The translations under genes and the position numbers were made by a program. This document shows positions 1-9,700 of a DNA stretch of 26,210 nt, one piece after another (the stretch's first letter is position 1; each line of letters starts with the position of its first letter). The stretch comes from Pelagophyceae sp. CCMP2097 (taxonomy: Eukaryota; Sar; Pelagophyceae): the NCBI GenBank assembly GCA_026770575.1, contig MU657233.1, positions 39,023-65,232 of the forward strand, read 5' to 3'. Below the pieces are notes generated by a model. The model had not been told where the DNA came from. It searched no databases and saw only the letters and a list, made by a program, of their open reading frames with translations.

Positions 1-71
1 TTTGCGGCGGCTGCGACGCCTGCAGTGGCAAAAGGCGGCTGTGCCACCCGCTGAGACTGCTCTGACAGCAG

Positions 72-1444
72 AGACTTCAAGGACCGTGCTGACAAAGGTC
101 GAGGACTCGATGCTCGGCCGCATGTTCGGCCGCTGCAACGCGATGCTGTAGTCCGACCCCGAGGACGGTTCGATCTTCATCGATCGCGACGGCGAGCGGT
201 TCCGACTGATCCTCGACTTCCTCCGCGACCTCGATGGCTCGCACACGCAGAGGACGATCCGCGCATTAGCCGAGGCCGCGCAAGAATCCATGATGAAGGA
301 GCTGGACTACTTTGGCCTCGAGGCCGCCGTGTTCGGCGCGCGGCCGTGGACCGACGACGCGATGTTCCGGCCGGGGCCGGCGATGGGCTCACCACTTGTA
401 TATTCCGCTGCCGTGTTCGCCGGCGGGCGCGTCGTCGTGTTTGGCGGTCGTTCAGGCGGGTCTGCTTTAAACACGACGTTATTGCTCGACACGCAGACGA
501 TGACGTTTACGGCTGGGCCGAACATGCTTTCGGGACGCTATAGCTGTGCGGCCGTCCAGATCGACGCGGACCGCGTGCTTTTGGTGGGCGGCTACAGGGG
601 TGGATGTTTAAACACGACGGAGATCTTCCACCTCTCGGCGCTCACGGTCACGCCGGGGCCGAACATGCAATCGGCACGAAACGCTTGTGCTGCTGTCGCA
701 CTCGACGCCCGCAGGTTCCTCGTCGTTGGCGGTCACAATGGCATTTTCTTATCGACTACCGAGATTTTCAGCCTCGACACGATGGTCTTCGCGCCCGGGC
801 CCGCCTTGGTCACTCGACGCTGCGGCTGCGCGGCCGTCGCGCTCGACGATCACCGCATCATGGTCGCCGGTGGCGAAACAAATTCAGGACACTCTTTGAG
901 TTGAGTACGACAGAGATCCTCGACATCCGGACCATGGCGTTCACGCCCGGTCCGCCGATGGGCTCGGCACACTGGTACTGCGCGGCCGTGTCAGTCGATG
1001 CTCGACACGTCCTCATCATCGGCGGGATGGCCACGGCAAACACTCGATTAGCCACCACCGAGCTCCTCGACGTGGCGACGATGGAGTTTGCGCCCTTCGG
1101 GGGACTCGGAGACCCGGGGCAACCTTTTCGTAAATACACACCACAAAAAGATCCGTTGAACCGGGCCGATTATGGCAAGTGCGCGCAATGGCGTCGCAGC
1201 CGTTCGACTCGGCGCGGCGGAGGAACAGCGGATCCTCGTGATCGGTGGAGAAGGTCCGAGGACGCGTGGCGGAGACTCGGACGACGACGACTCGGACGAC
1301 GAGGATGATCCAATCTACTTGTCGACGACGGAAGTGCTCGCTGTGCGGACCCATCGGACCCATCGTGAGCACCGAGACGATGTCAGGGAAGGCCCAAGGA
1401 AGATGGACGGTGCAGTGCGAAATAGTCTCAGAGCGCCAGAGTAA
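72..1444 (+). pseudogene. BTB/T1 (KCTD-like) plus kelch-repeat protein gene, disrupted, 5' end outside the window
   Basis: The first 71 bases look like the 3' part of an intron (CTGAC followed by GCAG at 62-71). From 72 the sequence encodes the end of a K+-channel-tetramerisation type BTB fold (TSRTVLTKVEDSMLGRMF, then SIFIDRDGERF and LILDFLRDLDG), followed by kelch blades with repeated VxxGG and STTEI/NTTEI plus PGP motifs (about 360-1340). Such proteins are usually adaptors, for example for cullin-3 ligases; the target here is unknown. The frame is broken three times: TAG at 149-151 inside the BTB fold where neighbouring residues read through normally; a 5-base tandem duplication TTGAG (896-905) that shifts the frame after residues NSGHSLS; and a 67-base interruption (1096-1162) between FAP and GPIMASARNG, without GT-AG ends. 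The third kelch frame runs 1172-1444 and contains an acidic Asp-rich loop. I read it as a pseudogene; sequencing error is the alternative. A shorter kelch-only open frame starts at ATG 290. Confidence 0.7.
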
Positions 1445-1509
1445 AACGTGTTGGAATCTCCGACCCAAAGCCGGAGCCAGCTCCGACGTCGTTCGAATCT
1501 TGTTTTACG

Positions 1510-2568
1510 TCACCGCCGCCGACCCTGGTCGGGCTGCAACGCGGCTTGCATGGCCTGCTTGTCTGGGAAATAGGCCGCGAGGTCGTTGTTCTTGATGATG
1601 CGGACGAGCTCGACGTGCGGTCCCAAGTGCGGCTTGAGGAAATTCCAAGCCGGCAAAAACAGCAGCGGCGGCGGCTCCAGCAGCGCCACCTGCCCTATTC
1701 GCTTGGGGTAGTTTGCGCGGAGCATTGTGATGAGCCAGACCGCAAACTGCAAATCGACTTGCGCCGGGCCGATCCTAGACGCGGCGTCGAGGCTTTGGCG
1801 TTTGCGCGAGCATGTACGCAGGAGCACCTGCGCAGGTCGACGATGACGACGAACTGTTCGACGTTTTGCGACGCGTCGATCGCGGCCACGGCCGCGTCGA
1901 GGACGCTCACGCATAGAGCCTTGGAAGAGGCCAGGTCGCGCCGCGTCACGTCGTGCCGCTGGCCCACGACGACGACGACGGGGCCTAGACACGCAAAGTC
2001 GAACTTGTATCCCTCTACAGCCCAAAGGGCTCACGGCCGAGGATGTCGGGGGTCTCGGCCAAGTACCCGACGTTGCGGTCGACCTCTGGTTTCGCGAGCT
2101 TCTTCAGCGCCGCGGAATCGCGCGCCAGGCCGCCCCAGTCGCGCCGCCACCGCACGTAACGAACGGCCTTGTCCTACGGGTTTTCGTGCGGGGCGGCCGC
2201 CTCGGAATGCCGACTATTGGACGCCCCGCATGCGCAAAGCCTCACCGCGGCGGCTTGCAGATCGCCTTGGCGGTCTCGAAAGAACCTGATTCGCCGCGTC
2301 GGGCCGTGAACTCGCAAAGATGGACGCACCAGACTAAAGTTTCGTCGTCGACGGGATAATCCCGCAAAACCACTTCCCGCAACCGCATCGCCGCCGGGAC
2401 GCCGGCGTCGACGGAAACGTCGTACGGGGCCTTTGAGGTCCCGAGGTGGCGCGCCGCCGATACGGAGACTCTCCGGTGCGCAGATCGCGCGGCCGGCGAC
2501 CCGCGCGCGCCAAAGAGGAGTGCGTGCGAGGCGCACGCGGCCGCGGCCAGCGCCAGGCGGCGCAGCAT
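1510..2568 (-). CDS. CRAL-TRIO (Sec14-like) lipid-binding domain protein, five exons
   Basis: Exons on the minus strand are 2568-2330, 2285-2246, 2173-2035, 1984-1828 and 1774-1510. The introns (44, 72, 50 and 53 nt) begin GTGCGT, GTGAGG, GTGAGC and GTGCTC and end CAG, TAG, TAG, TAG. The exons sum to 840 nt, giving 279 residues. Residues 1 to about 25 form a hydrophobic leader (MLRRLALAAAACASHALLF). The spliced N-lobe reads ETLVWFFRDRQGD, AAADKAVRYVRWRRDWGG, matching CRAL-TRIO-N. The CRAL-TRIO lobe follows (ILGRPVVVVVGQRHD; FVVIVDLR; FAVWLITMLRANYPKRIG; FLKPHLG). The family binds phospholipids or other hydrophobic ligands and moves them between membranes; the ligand here is unknown. I chose the Met at 2568 because it starts the leader; an in-frame Met at 2631 would add 21 hydrophilic residues. 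The leader suggests entry to the secretory pathway or plastid (inference). The last few residues after LQPDQ could change if another intron follows. Confidence 0.85.
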
Positions 2569-2828
2569 CGAACGCGCGCCCGAGGTGGTTCCGTTCCGGA
2601 ATTCCGACTCGGAGTCCTCGCTAAATGTCACTTTACAAAAGTTTACTACAAAAAGGTTTTTAAAAGTTTACAAAAACAGTTTCTTCGGCCGGATTGATCC
2701 TTACACCACCCACCTGCGGCGCGGTTGCGCGCTCGTCGCGCCGCGACCGCATTTCGCGCGGGAGCATCGCCCGGCGCCCGAGGCGCGCATCAGCGCGTCA
2801 TTGAAGGAGCGGTGCATAGCGGCGCTGC
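2569..2828. promoter_or_regulatory. Divergent intergenic region between the CRAL-TRIO and calpain genes
   Basis: This 260-base spacer separates two outward-facing start codons, so it should hold both promoters. Positions 2632-2690 are an A/T-rich patch that stands out in this GC-rich sequence, with repeated TTTAC/ACAAAA words, including GTTTACAAAAAC at 2666-2677. The same 12-mer occurs on the minus strand at 5766-5777. I see no convincing TATA box at a fixed distance from either start. Confidence 0.4.
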
Positions 2829-5303
2829 ATGGCGTCATATGACGACGGCCCAGCGCTGCCTTCCGCGCCGCCGCCGCGCGCGGTCATTTCCGCCACCGAC
2901 GGCGAATCCACTTCGGTATCCGGCATTTACGGCCTGTGAGTCGCGGCGGGGAGGCGCCGTATATGGGCGGGCTGGCATGCTACTGTTCTGACTCGCTTCT
3001 CGCCACAACCATCCATCCGCCAGAGGCTCGATGCACACGCCAGAGGCTCTCGTCTTTGGGCGCGCGGGCCCGATGGCTGCCGTAGGCACGCGACGCGAAA
3101 CGCCTTGGGCGAGGTCACCTATTATTGTAAGCGCCTCAAAGTCTATCTCTACCAACGCGCCCCCGGATGCTGGTGCGTCGGCAGCAAGAACCTCGGCTTA
3201 GCCTGCAAGGCCTACTGCGACCACCAAGGCAAATGGGCCGTCTACCGAGGCAAGAAATGGGAGGTGCTCGACTCGCTCTCCGTGACCTTCCAGGACGAGG
3301 CAGAGGCGCGTCGCAATGGGCACTCCGGGAGCGTGCCCGCGCGGAGCGGTGGGACGTAGGTGTCGGAGATTGCGGCGGCCGTCGCCGTGGAGTGCCGTTA
3401 CGGTAACATCGCTGGCGGCTATTTACGCCAAGGCGAGGACATGGAGGGCCGGCCAACTTACTGGAATCCTGACGATGAGAAGGCGCTCTGGTACGGCCCG
3501 TCGCATCAATGGATGATCTCCGACAGCGCAGGGCTCGGCGCTTCCGGAGAATATTCTTCGTACGCATCTTCCGCGGAGACTCAAGCTCTGTCGCCCGAGG
3601 ACGCCGACTGGCCACCGGCCGCGTCGGCATGGGCAACCCGGCACCGCAACGATCATTGCCGGGGGCGGCGAACCGCAAGCTTCCGAAGCCGGTAGACCGT
3701 GGACAGCTTTTTGACCCTCAGACGTAGGTCCGCGACGCCGTGCATGCTGCACCCCGTCGACGGTCCGTCGGGCGGTCCGTCCAGCGGCCGCGGTGCCGGC
3801 GACGGCGGCTTCCACGACGTGTCGTTCCCGTGCACGCAGTCTAGCGTCGGCGACGACGTGGGCGCCGTTGAGTGGGTCCGCGCCTCTCAGTTGGTGTCGG
3901 CGGATGAAGAAGTCAAGCTGTTCGACTCCGTCGAGCCCAACGACGTTCTACAGGGCGCCTTGGGCGACTGCTGGCTCTTATGCGCGCTCAGCGCTGTCGC
4001 CGAATTTCCTCGCTTTGTGGAAGACAGACTCTTCGAGACCAAGGCATTTTCAGAGGACGGATGTTATAGACTCCGGTTCTACGACGCTTCTACTTGGTCG
4101 TGGATTCGTGTGCAAGTCGACGACTTTGTCCCGTGCGCGCCTTCAAAATGGTGGGAGTCGGCAAGACCGCTCTTTTCGCAGCCGCACGGCAACGAGCTCT
4201 ACATCTTGCTCATCGAAAAGGCCTTTGCCAAGCTCAGCGGGTCGTACGCCAAGCTCGTGGGCGGCCACCCGGTGCTGGCGTGGATGGCTCTTACAGGATG
4301 CGAGGATTTGGAGGTCTGGGCGCGATCCGACGGGAATTGGTGCAAGTCTGTCGTGGCCATGGAAAAGGTTCGAGAGGCGCCCTTCGACTTTCAGCAACTC
4401 TTCACATCGACGACGGGGGATCATTTAGGAGACGGAGCAATGTTCGACTTTTTAAGCGAGTGCGACCAACGAAATTACATTATGGCCGCATCGATCAACG
4501 GGGCCGCCGTGGAGATGGCGCGCGACGACGGATTGGTGGAGCGGCACGCCTATTCTTTGATAGCGGTTTATTCATTCGAGGGGATTCGATTAGTGCAGCT
4601 GCGCAACCCATGGGGGAACAGCACAGAGTGGCTCGGCGCCTGGTGCGACAAGTCCGCAAAGTGGGCCGAGTGGCCGGCAGTTGCGTTGGAACTGGGCCAC
4701 GTCGGGCCCCTCGACGACGGGCTGTTCTGGATGGACTTTTCGGATTTTAACGAGTGCTTCGACTCTGTCGAAGTCTGCGCCAAGGTGATGGACGCCAAGC
4801 GCGCCGACTTCTCGCACGCGCGGCGCTATAACGCGGCAGAGGGACGCACGGCGACTTTTGCGGCGCGGCCGACTGTTTGGGCGCCGCGGCCATCGCTGTC
4901 CTTAGCGGCGCCTCCCGCCGTCTTCGCATCGGCGCCCGCGGTCTTCGCGGCGCCCGCAATCGTCGCGGGACCCGAAATCGTCGCTGCACCGGCGGAGCCG
5001 CCGCCGGCGTGGGCGCCGACGCGCGTGGGGTTGGTTTATTCACCACCGAGTGTCGTCATCGAATATCACGAGCACGGCGTGACATTACGCCACACCGTCC
5101 TCGTCGACGTGGCCGCGTCGCTGGAAGCGAAGGACGTCGAGAGCGACGTGCTCTCGAGGTTGGGGCCGAAACATGAAAAGTACCTTGATTTCCAACGCAA
5201 ACTTTCAAAGTGCCAATTCTTAAGACTCCTCCGCATGCTCGTCGACCGCCACCTCGAAGAGGAAGAGCCGTTTCCGTCACCCCCCGCGCGAATCGCGCCA
5301 TAA
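2829..5303 (+). CDS. Calpain-like (C2 family) cysteine protease with N-terminal repeat-like module
   Basis: Start ATG 2829 opens a short exon (2829-2935) that ends at a consensus GTGAGT donor; intron 2936-3085 joins it to the frame reading EVTYYCKRLKVYLYQ. A second intron ends at 3359; its donor is either 3282 (78 nt, phase 0) or 3333 (27 nt, phase 0), giving 713 or 730 residues. The third intron is 3623-3727. The N-terminal part holds a Trp/Tyr-rich module (YLYQRAPGCWCVGSK; PTYWNPDDEKALWYGPSHQW). The protease core keeps the calpain triad: Cys in GALGDCWLLCAL (codon 3969), His in VERHAYSLI (4545), Asn in QLRNPWGN (4605). Calpains are usually Ca2+-dependent intracellular proteases; no EF-hand is evident. 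After the core comes an Ala/Pro-rich linker (about 4840-5030) and a C-terminal helical segment of unknown function. The substrate is unknown. Confidence 0.85.
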
Positions 5304-6037
5304 CTTGAACCAACCTGTCCAAAGCAACCTCCCTCGAAGGAGACGCGCGTCGGGGCGAGCCTCCCTCTCTGGAAGGAAAACCGTCGCTGCACCAAACCGC
5401 CGCCCTTTGCGAAGAGGACCCGCGCCCCGATGGCGCGGCGCGCCCGCCGGCCCACGGGCGCAGTTTCATGACGGATGAGCGTCGACAGGCAAATATGTTA
5501 CAATGAGTGGCCGGCGTGCATTCACAATACCGCCGGCGGAAACGGCGGGCGTCAGCGCCGGCCCGGCGCGCGCATCGCCTTGCTCGGCGGCGGCGGCGGC
5601 GGCTTGGCCTACGTTTTTTTGATGAGCGCGGCGCATGGCGGAACGACGCTTCCGAAGCCTGTCGTAGCCCCCTTGGCCTCTCGACGCCGCTCGCCGGAGT
5701 CGTGGCGGTTCCCCAGCGGTCCGGGAATCTGATGGGCGCGGGGCGACGCCATTTCCTCCCGTAAGGTTTTTGTAAACGTTTCAAAAAAAGATGTTCCTTT
5801 TTCAAAGCCCTGCTTCAGCTCCGGCGAATGCTCCGCAGCACGCTTCGCCGCCGCAGCCGTGGTCTCCTTGACCTAAGCGGGGAGCGGGTTGGTGCGCGTC
5901 CGCCGCCGAAGACGAAGCACACACGGGCCGCGCCGAAGCACGCAGTGCCGCGCACAAGCAGGTGCCCGCCCCTCGCGGGAGCGTGTAGTGCGCCCGGGCG
6001 CTCGACGCGTTGCGTTCGGGTGCGCTCTCGCGCTTGC
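5304..6037. other. Mostly non-coding stretch downstream of the calpain gene
   Basis: No convincing conserved protein was found on either strand. Long open frames here are low-complexity Arg/Pro/Ala shadows of GC-rich sequence. The exceptions are a tentative proline-rich small gene on the minus strand (5552-5752) and an A/T-rich patch at 5761-5800 carrying GTTTTTGTAAAC. Confidence 0.4.
5552..5752 (-). CDS. Tentative small Gly/Pro-rich protein, two exons
   Basis: ATG at 5752 opens a 47-codon frame on the minus strand that ends at TAG 5609-5611. If GTCGTT at 5647 is a donor and that TAG an acceptor, the 39-nt intron joins KGATTGFGS to AKPPPPPPSKAMRAPGRR, giving 53 residues ending at 5552. The support is the fit of the intron to the size and TAG-acceptor style of this window, and an A/T-rich patch with GTTTACAAAAAC just upstream (5777-5766). 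I do not recognise the protein, and chance is a real alternative. Confidence 0.22.
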
Positions 6038-6199
6038 TTAAAAGGCCAGGGTTCCGACGCGGGATGGAACGGTGTTCAGGCCGGCCTTCCGTGCCTCATC
6101 CGTCCGCAGGGCGAAACGCTGGAAGGACTTGGACTCGGCCAGGACCTTGACGACGACCTCGTTGGCCAGCCAGTTTGCGACCTTTGCAAAGAAGGCCAT
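6038..6199 (-). CDS. Small 53-residue protein of unknown function
   Basis: ATG 6199 to TAA 6038 on the minus strand encodes 53 residues that look like real protein: an amphipathic start MAFFAKVANWLANEVVVKVL, then AESKSFQRFALRTDEARKAG. The composition is balanced, unlike the Arg/Pro/Ala-rich shadow frames around it. From memory, the pattern (N)EV.VK.LA.S..FQRFA.RT recurs in short eukaryotic proteins, but I cannot name a family. There is no membrane segment. It faces away from the coiled-coil gene at 6712, with which it would share the 512-base spacer 6200-6711. It is too short to be found by length-based gene calling. An additional 5' exon is possible because CAG precedes the ATG by two bases. 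Confidence 0.5.
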   Translation of the reverse strand: MAFFAKVANWLANEVVVKVLAESKSFQRFALRTDEARKAGLNTVPSRVGTLAF

Positions 6200-6711
6200 T
6201 TCTGAGCGGCGGCGCGCGTGTCGTCGAGAACGCGAGATCGATCGCCAGTCCGGTTATTTTGGCGATCGGGTTTCATTAACGGGACCTCAAGCGGCGGAGC
6301 GTGTCCGACCGACACGTTTCTGTGCGAGTGCGCACGCAACCTTATATTGTGTTCCCCGATCCCTCGGGCTTCCACCATGCGACTCGGCGTAGCGTACGAT
6401 GGACCTTCGCTGCCGTCGCGTGCACTTGCGCGCTGCGGCCTCACGGCGGACGCCGCGACAACGGACTTTCTTTTACCTGCTGGTATTTTCTGGTATTTTC
6501 TTGTTTTGGTCCCGCACGCCCGAGTTCACGGTTCCCCTGAGGACGCGGCACCCCAGCGCGCGCGCCCGAGCGCCGCCGCCGGCCTCTCAAAGCGACGCTC
6601 GCCAGTCGCGAGGCACTTTGCCGTGGCGCGGCCAAGAGCCGTTTGCTGGATGTTTTAGAAGGGTCGTAACGGTTACGATCGACCGTCGACCGTCGTATAC
6701 AATAATAGTGA
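6200..6711. promoter_or_regulatory. Divergent intergenic region upstream of the coiled-coil gene
   Basis: No supported gene lies here. It holds a perfect 10-base tandem repeat TGGTATTTTC at 6481-6500 in a locally T-rich stretch, and a T/A-richer segment just before the ATG at 6712. It presumably contains the promoter of the coiled-coil gene and that of the small minus-strand gene ending at 6038. Confidence 0.35.
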
Positions 6712-9700
6712 ATGACTCGCGCCTCCCCGGACGACTTCCAGGCCGTCCTCTCCCGCTTCCTCCCGCAAGGCCTCGGCGCCCCGCCGTCCGCCGGCGGAGC
6801 ATCGACGAGTTCGAGGCTTGCGGCCGACGTGGGCTCGGTTGCGACGGAGACGCACCAACAAAACGGCCCGCGCAAGATGACGCACAGCGAGCTGCGCACG
6901 CCCGTCTTCGACATGGGGCCGCCGCCGCCGAGGCGGCCGGAAGAGTGGCGGCGAGACGCGGAGGCGCGCGGGTGCGTCGTTTGCAAACGTGACCGCGCGT
7001 CCGCTTCCGACGGCGTTGCAAGGTACGAGAGCGCGCGGCGCTTCGACGCGACGCCGCACGCGGGGTTCGGCGACACGTTTGGCAGCGCGATGAGTGCGGG
7101 GAACGTCATGTCATTCAACGCGTTTGGCTCGGGAGACTTGCAGGCCTCGAGCCGCAGTTACGCCGACGAGCGGAGCCGCTCCTTCGCCGACGACCCGCGG
7201 AGCCGCAGCTACGCCGACGAGCGGAGCTGCTCCTTTGCGGACGAGGCGCGCGACCGCTCCTTTGTGGACGGGAGCCGCTCCTTTGCGGACGAGGCCCGCG
7301 GCCGGCAAAACGAGACCTTTCAGGCGCCAAACGGCTTCTCGCCCGCGCAGGGCTTCCAGGCGCCGTTGAGTGGCTTCTCGCAGCCTTGTGTGTCGCAGCC
7401 GCCTCTCGGCGGTTTTCAGGCGCCGCTCAGCGGCGCGCAGGTGCGGCGCCGCGTGGACCTGGCTGAGTCTTTGCTCGGCGCTGGCGCTGACGTCAAGACG
7501 CCTTTAGCGCGCAGCGTCGCCACGGCCGTGCGCGACCTCGTCGAGGACTCTGCGCGGGAGCGTTTATTAAATCAGCGGCGGTCGCAAGCCGAAACTTTGA
7601 AGGCTTTGGAGGCGCGGCACGCGGCTCAGTTGACGAGCGAGCGCGCGACGTGCAGCGCAGCCACGGACGCCGCGAAGAGCTGGCGACTCCGGTGCGACGC
7701 TCTCGCGAAGGACGACGCTGCCAAGGCGGAATCGGCTCGCGTATCCGCGGAGGCGGAGCGAAATGCTCTAAATGGTCATGTCGAGGAACTTCGAACTGCT
7801 CTCAAACTCGCAGAATCGCGTGCCGTTGCCGCCGCCGCCGCGGCGAAGCACGACACGGCGCGGTGCCACGCGGCGCTGCGGACGGCCGTCCACGGCCGAG
7901 ACGCTTTGGTAAAGCGTAACGTCGACGAAGCAAAGCTGGCGATGCAGACGGCCGTGTTGGACTTTGCGAGTCGGATGGATAAAGCGCCGCATTCAAAGGT
8001 CCTCGCGCTCCTCGAGACGGGGTCGCCTCTCAAGGGGTCGCCGACGAAGCACCGCGCGGACGCCGCTGCCGCGGCGCTGCGCAAGGCCGAGCAAGCTTGC
8101 GTAGCCGCCACAACTACAGCAGTGACAGTCGGCCAGGGCCAGGCCGCGGCGCGGCTCCGCGGCGTCTGCGCCGGCGTCTCTGTGGGACAGTGGCGGTGCA
8201 CGCGGGGGACGGGAGGGGAAAGTTTGCAAATGCACGCGGGGGACGGGAGGGGAAAGTTTGCAAACGACGCCTTGTAAACGCTAGGTCCTCGCGGACCGCG
8301 ACGCGGCGCACGTGTTTGCGCTGTCCGACGCGTTGGCCGAGGCGGAGCGGCGCGCCTCTGCGCACTTACAAAACGCCGTCGATTCGGCGCTGCAAAGGGC
8401 CGTCGACGTCGCGTTGAACGTCTTATGCGGCCGCACTACGCGGACAAAGAGTCCGACGCCGCCGCGAAGACGGCGGGACGACGAGCACTCTGAAGAGTAT
8501 CATTTAGGCTGGCTGGAGCCAGCGCTGCGGAGCAGAGACGCGGCATTTACGACCAGGGAAAGAAAGCTCCTCACGGACCACCTCGCCACCATCGAGCAGG
8601 GCCGTCTCGATTCCGACCGGTTCAGGATCGACGAGGCGCGTCGGTTGAGCGACGACTGGGAGAAGAAGGAGATCGCGAATGCAGAAGATGCCTTGCAGTC
8701 GGCGCAGATGCTCTCAGATTCCAAAATCCGCTGCAGCAATGCGGAGCAGCGCCTCTTCGACGCCGAGGCCAACTCTGTTGAGCTGAAAACGACGGCGGCG
8801 GAGCTTCGGGATACGGTGGCGGAGCTGCGTGCTTTGGTTTCGACGGCGGAAAAAGAGCGCAAGGCTTCTTGGCAAAGGGCAGAGGAAGCCGCCGCTTTGG
8901 AACGACTCTTCCACGCCGACGAGGTGCGGCGATTGCAGGAGAAGTGCGACGCGGACAAGGCGGCATCTTTTAAGGTTGGGATTGAGGACGGGATTTTAGA
9001 GGTGGAAAAGAGGCACGAGACAACTCTGCACAAAGAGGAAGAGCGCCGCATCCACGACGTGGCGCAGCTGCGCGACGAGCTGCGGCGCTGCGTGGATGCG
9101 TTTTCGGGCTTGAAAGCGAAACATCAAACGTTGCTGCAGCGGCACGAGTTGCTGGCCAACGACGCGGCCTTTGCCGACGCCTCTGCAACCGCCGCATCAG
9201 CGCAGGCGAGGTGCGCGGCGTGTTCGTCAACCGCGGCGGTGGCCGTCTTCGAAGTGCGGTGCGCCGCGGCGGTGGCAGAGGCTCGTGTTTTGGCACGCGA
9301 GCTGACAGAGGCCAAGGTCGTCGCGCTGCAATCTCACGACAAAGTCCAAGAGCTGCAGCGCTCCAACGACGCCTTGAAGAGCGCCGTGGCCCAAGGGGCC
9401 GATTCGCTCCAAGCGGCGCAGGTCGAGGTGCGGGACTTGCGGGCGGAGATTGAGGCGCTGCACTCTGCCGCTTCAGCGACTCAAAAGGCCTTGGACGATG
9501 TCAAAACGTCGCACGAATCTGCCCAGCGCGCCGCGGCCGATTCGCGAAACGTTTCGGCGGAGCTGGCCAAGGTGGCGCTTTCCGACCTCGAGGACGAGCT
9601 GGTCTCGGTGAGGCGGGCGGCCGCCATCGCCGAATCGGAACGCTGCATGGAGGCGCAGCGGCGCCGCGAATCGGCGCGGGCCGACGACGCTTCACGGGCG

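Noticed and set aside
1016..1468. Minus-strand 150-codon frame opposite the kelch gene
   Set aside because: No motif, and the opposite strand has clear kelch repeats.
5056..5805. Long minus-strand open frame of 249 codons
   Set aside because: Arg/Ala/Pro-rich, overlaps the calpain C-terminus, no recognisable motif; a shadow of GC-rich sequence. Only the short frame from 5752 was kept, tentatively.
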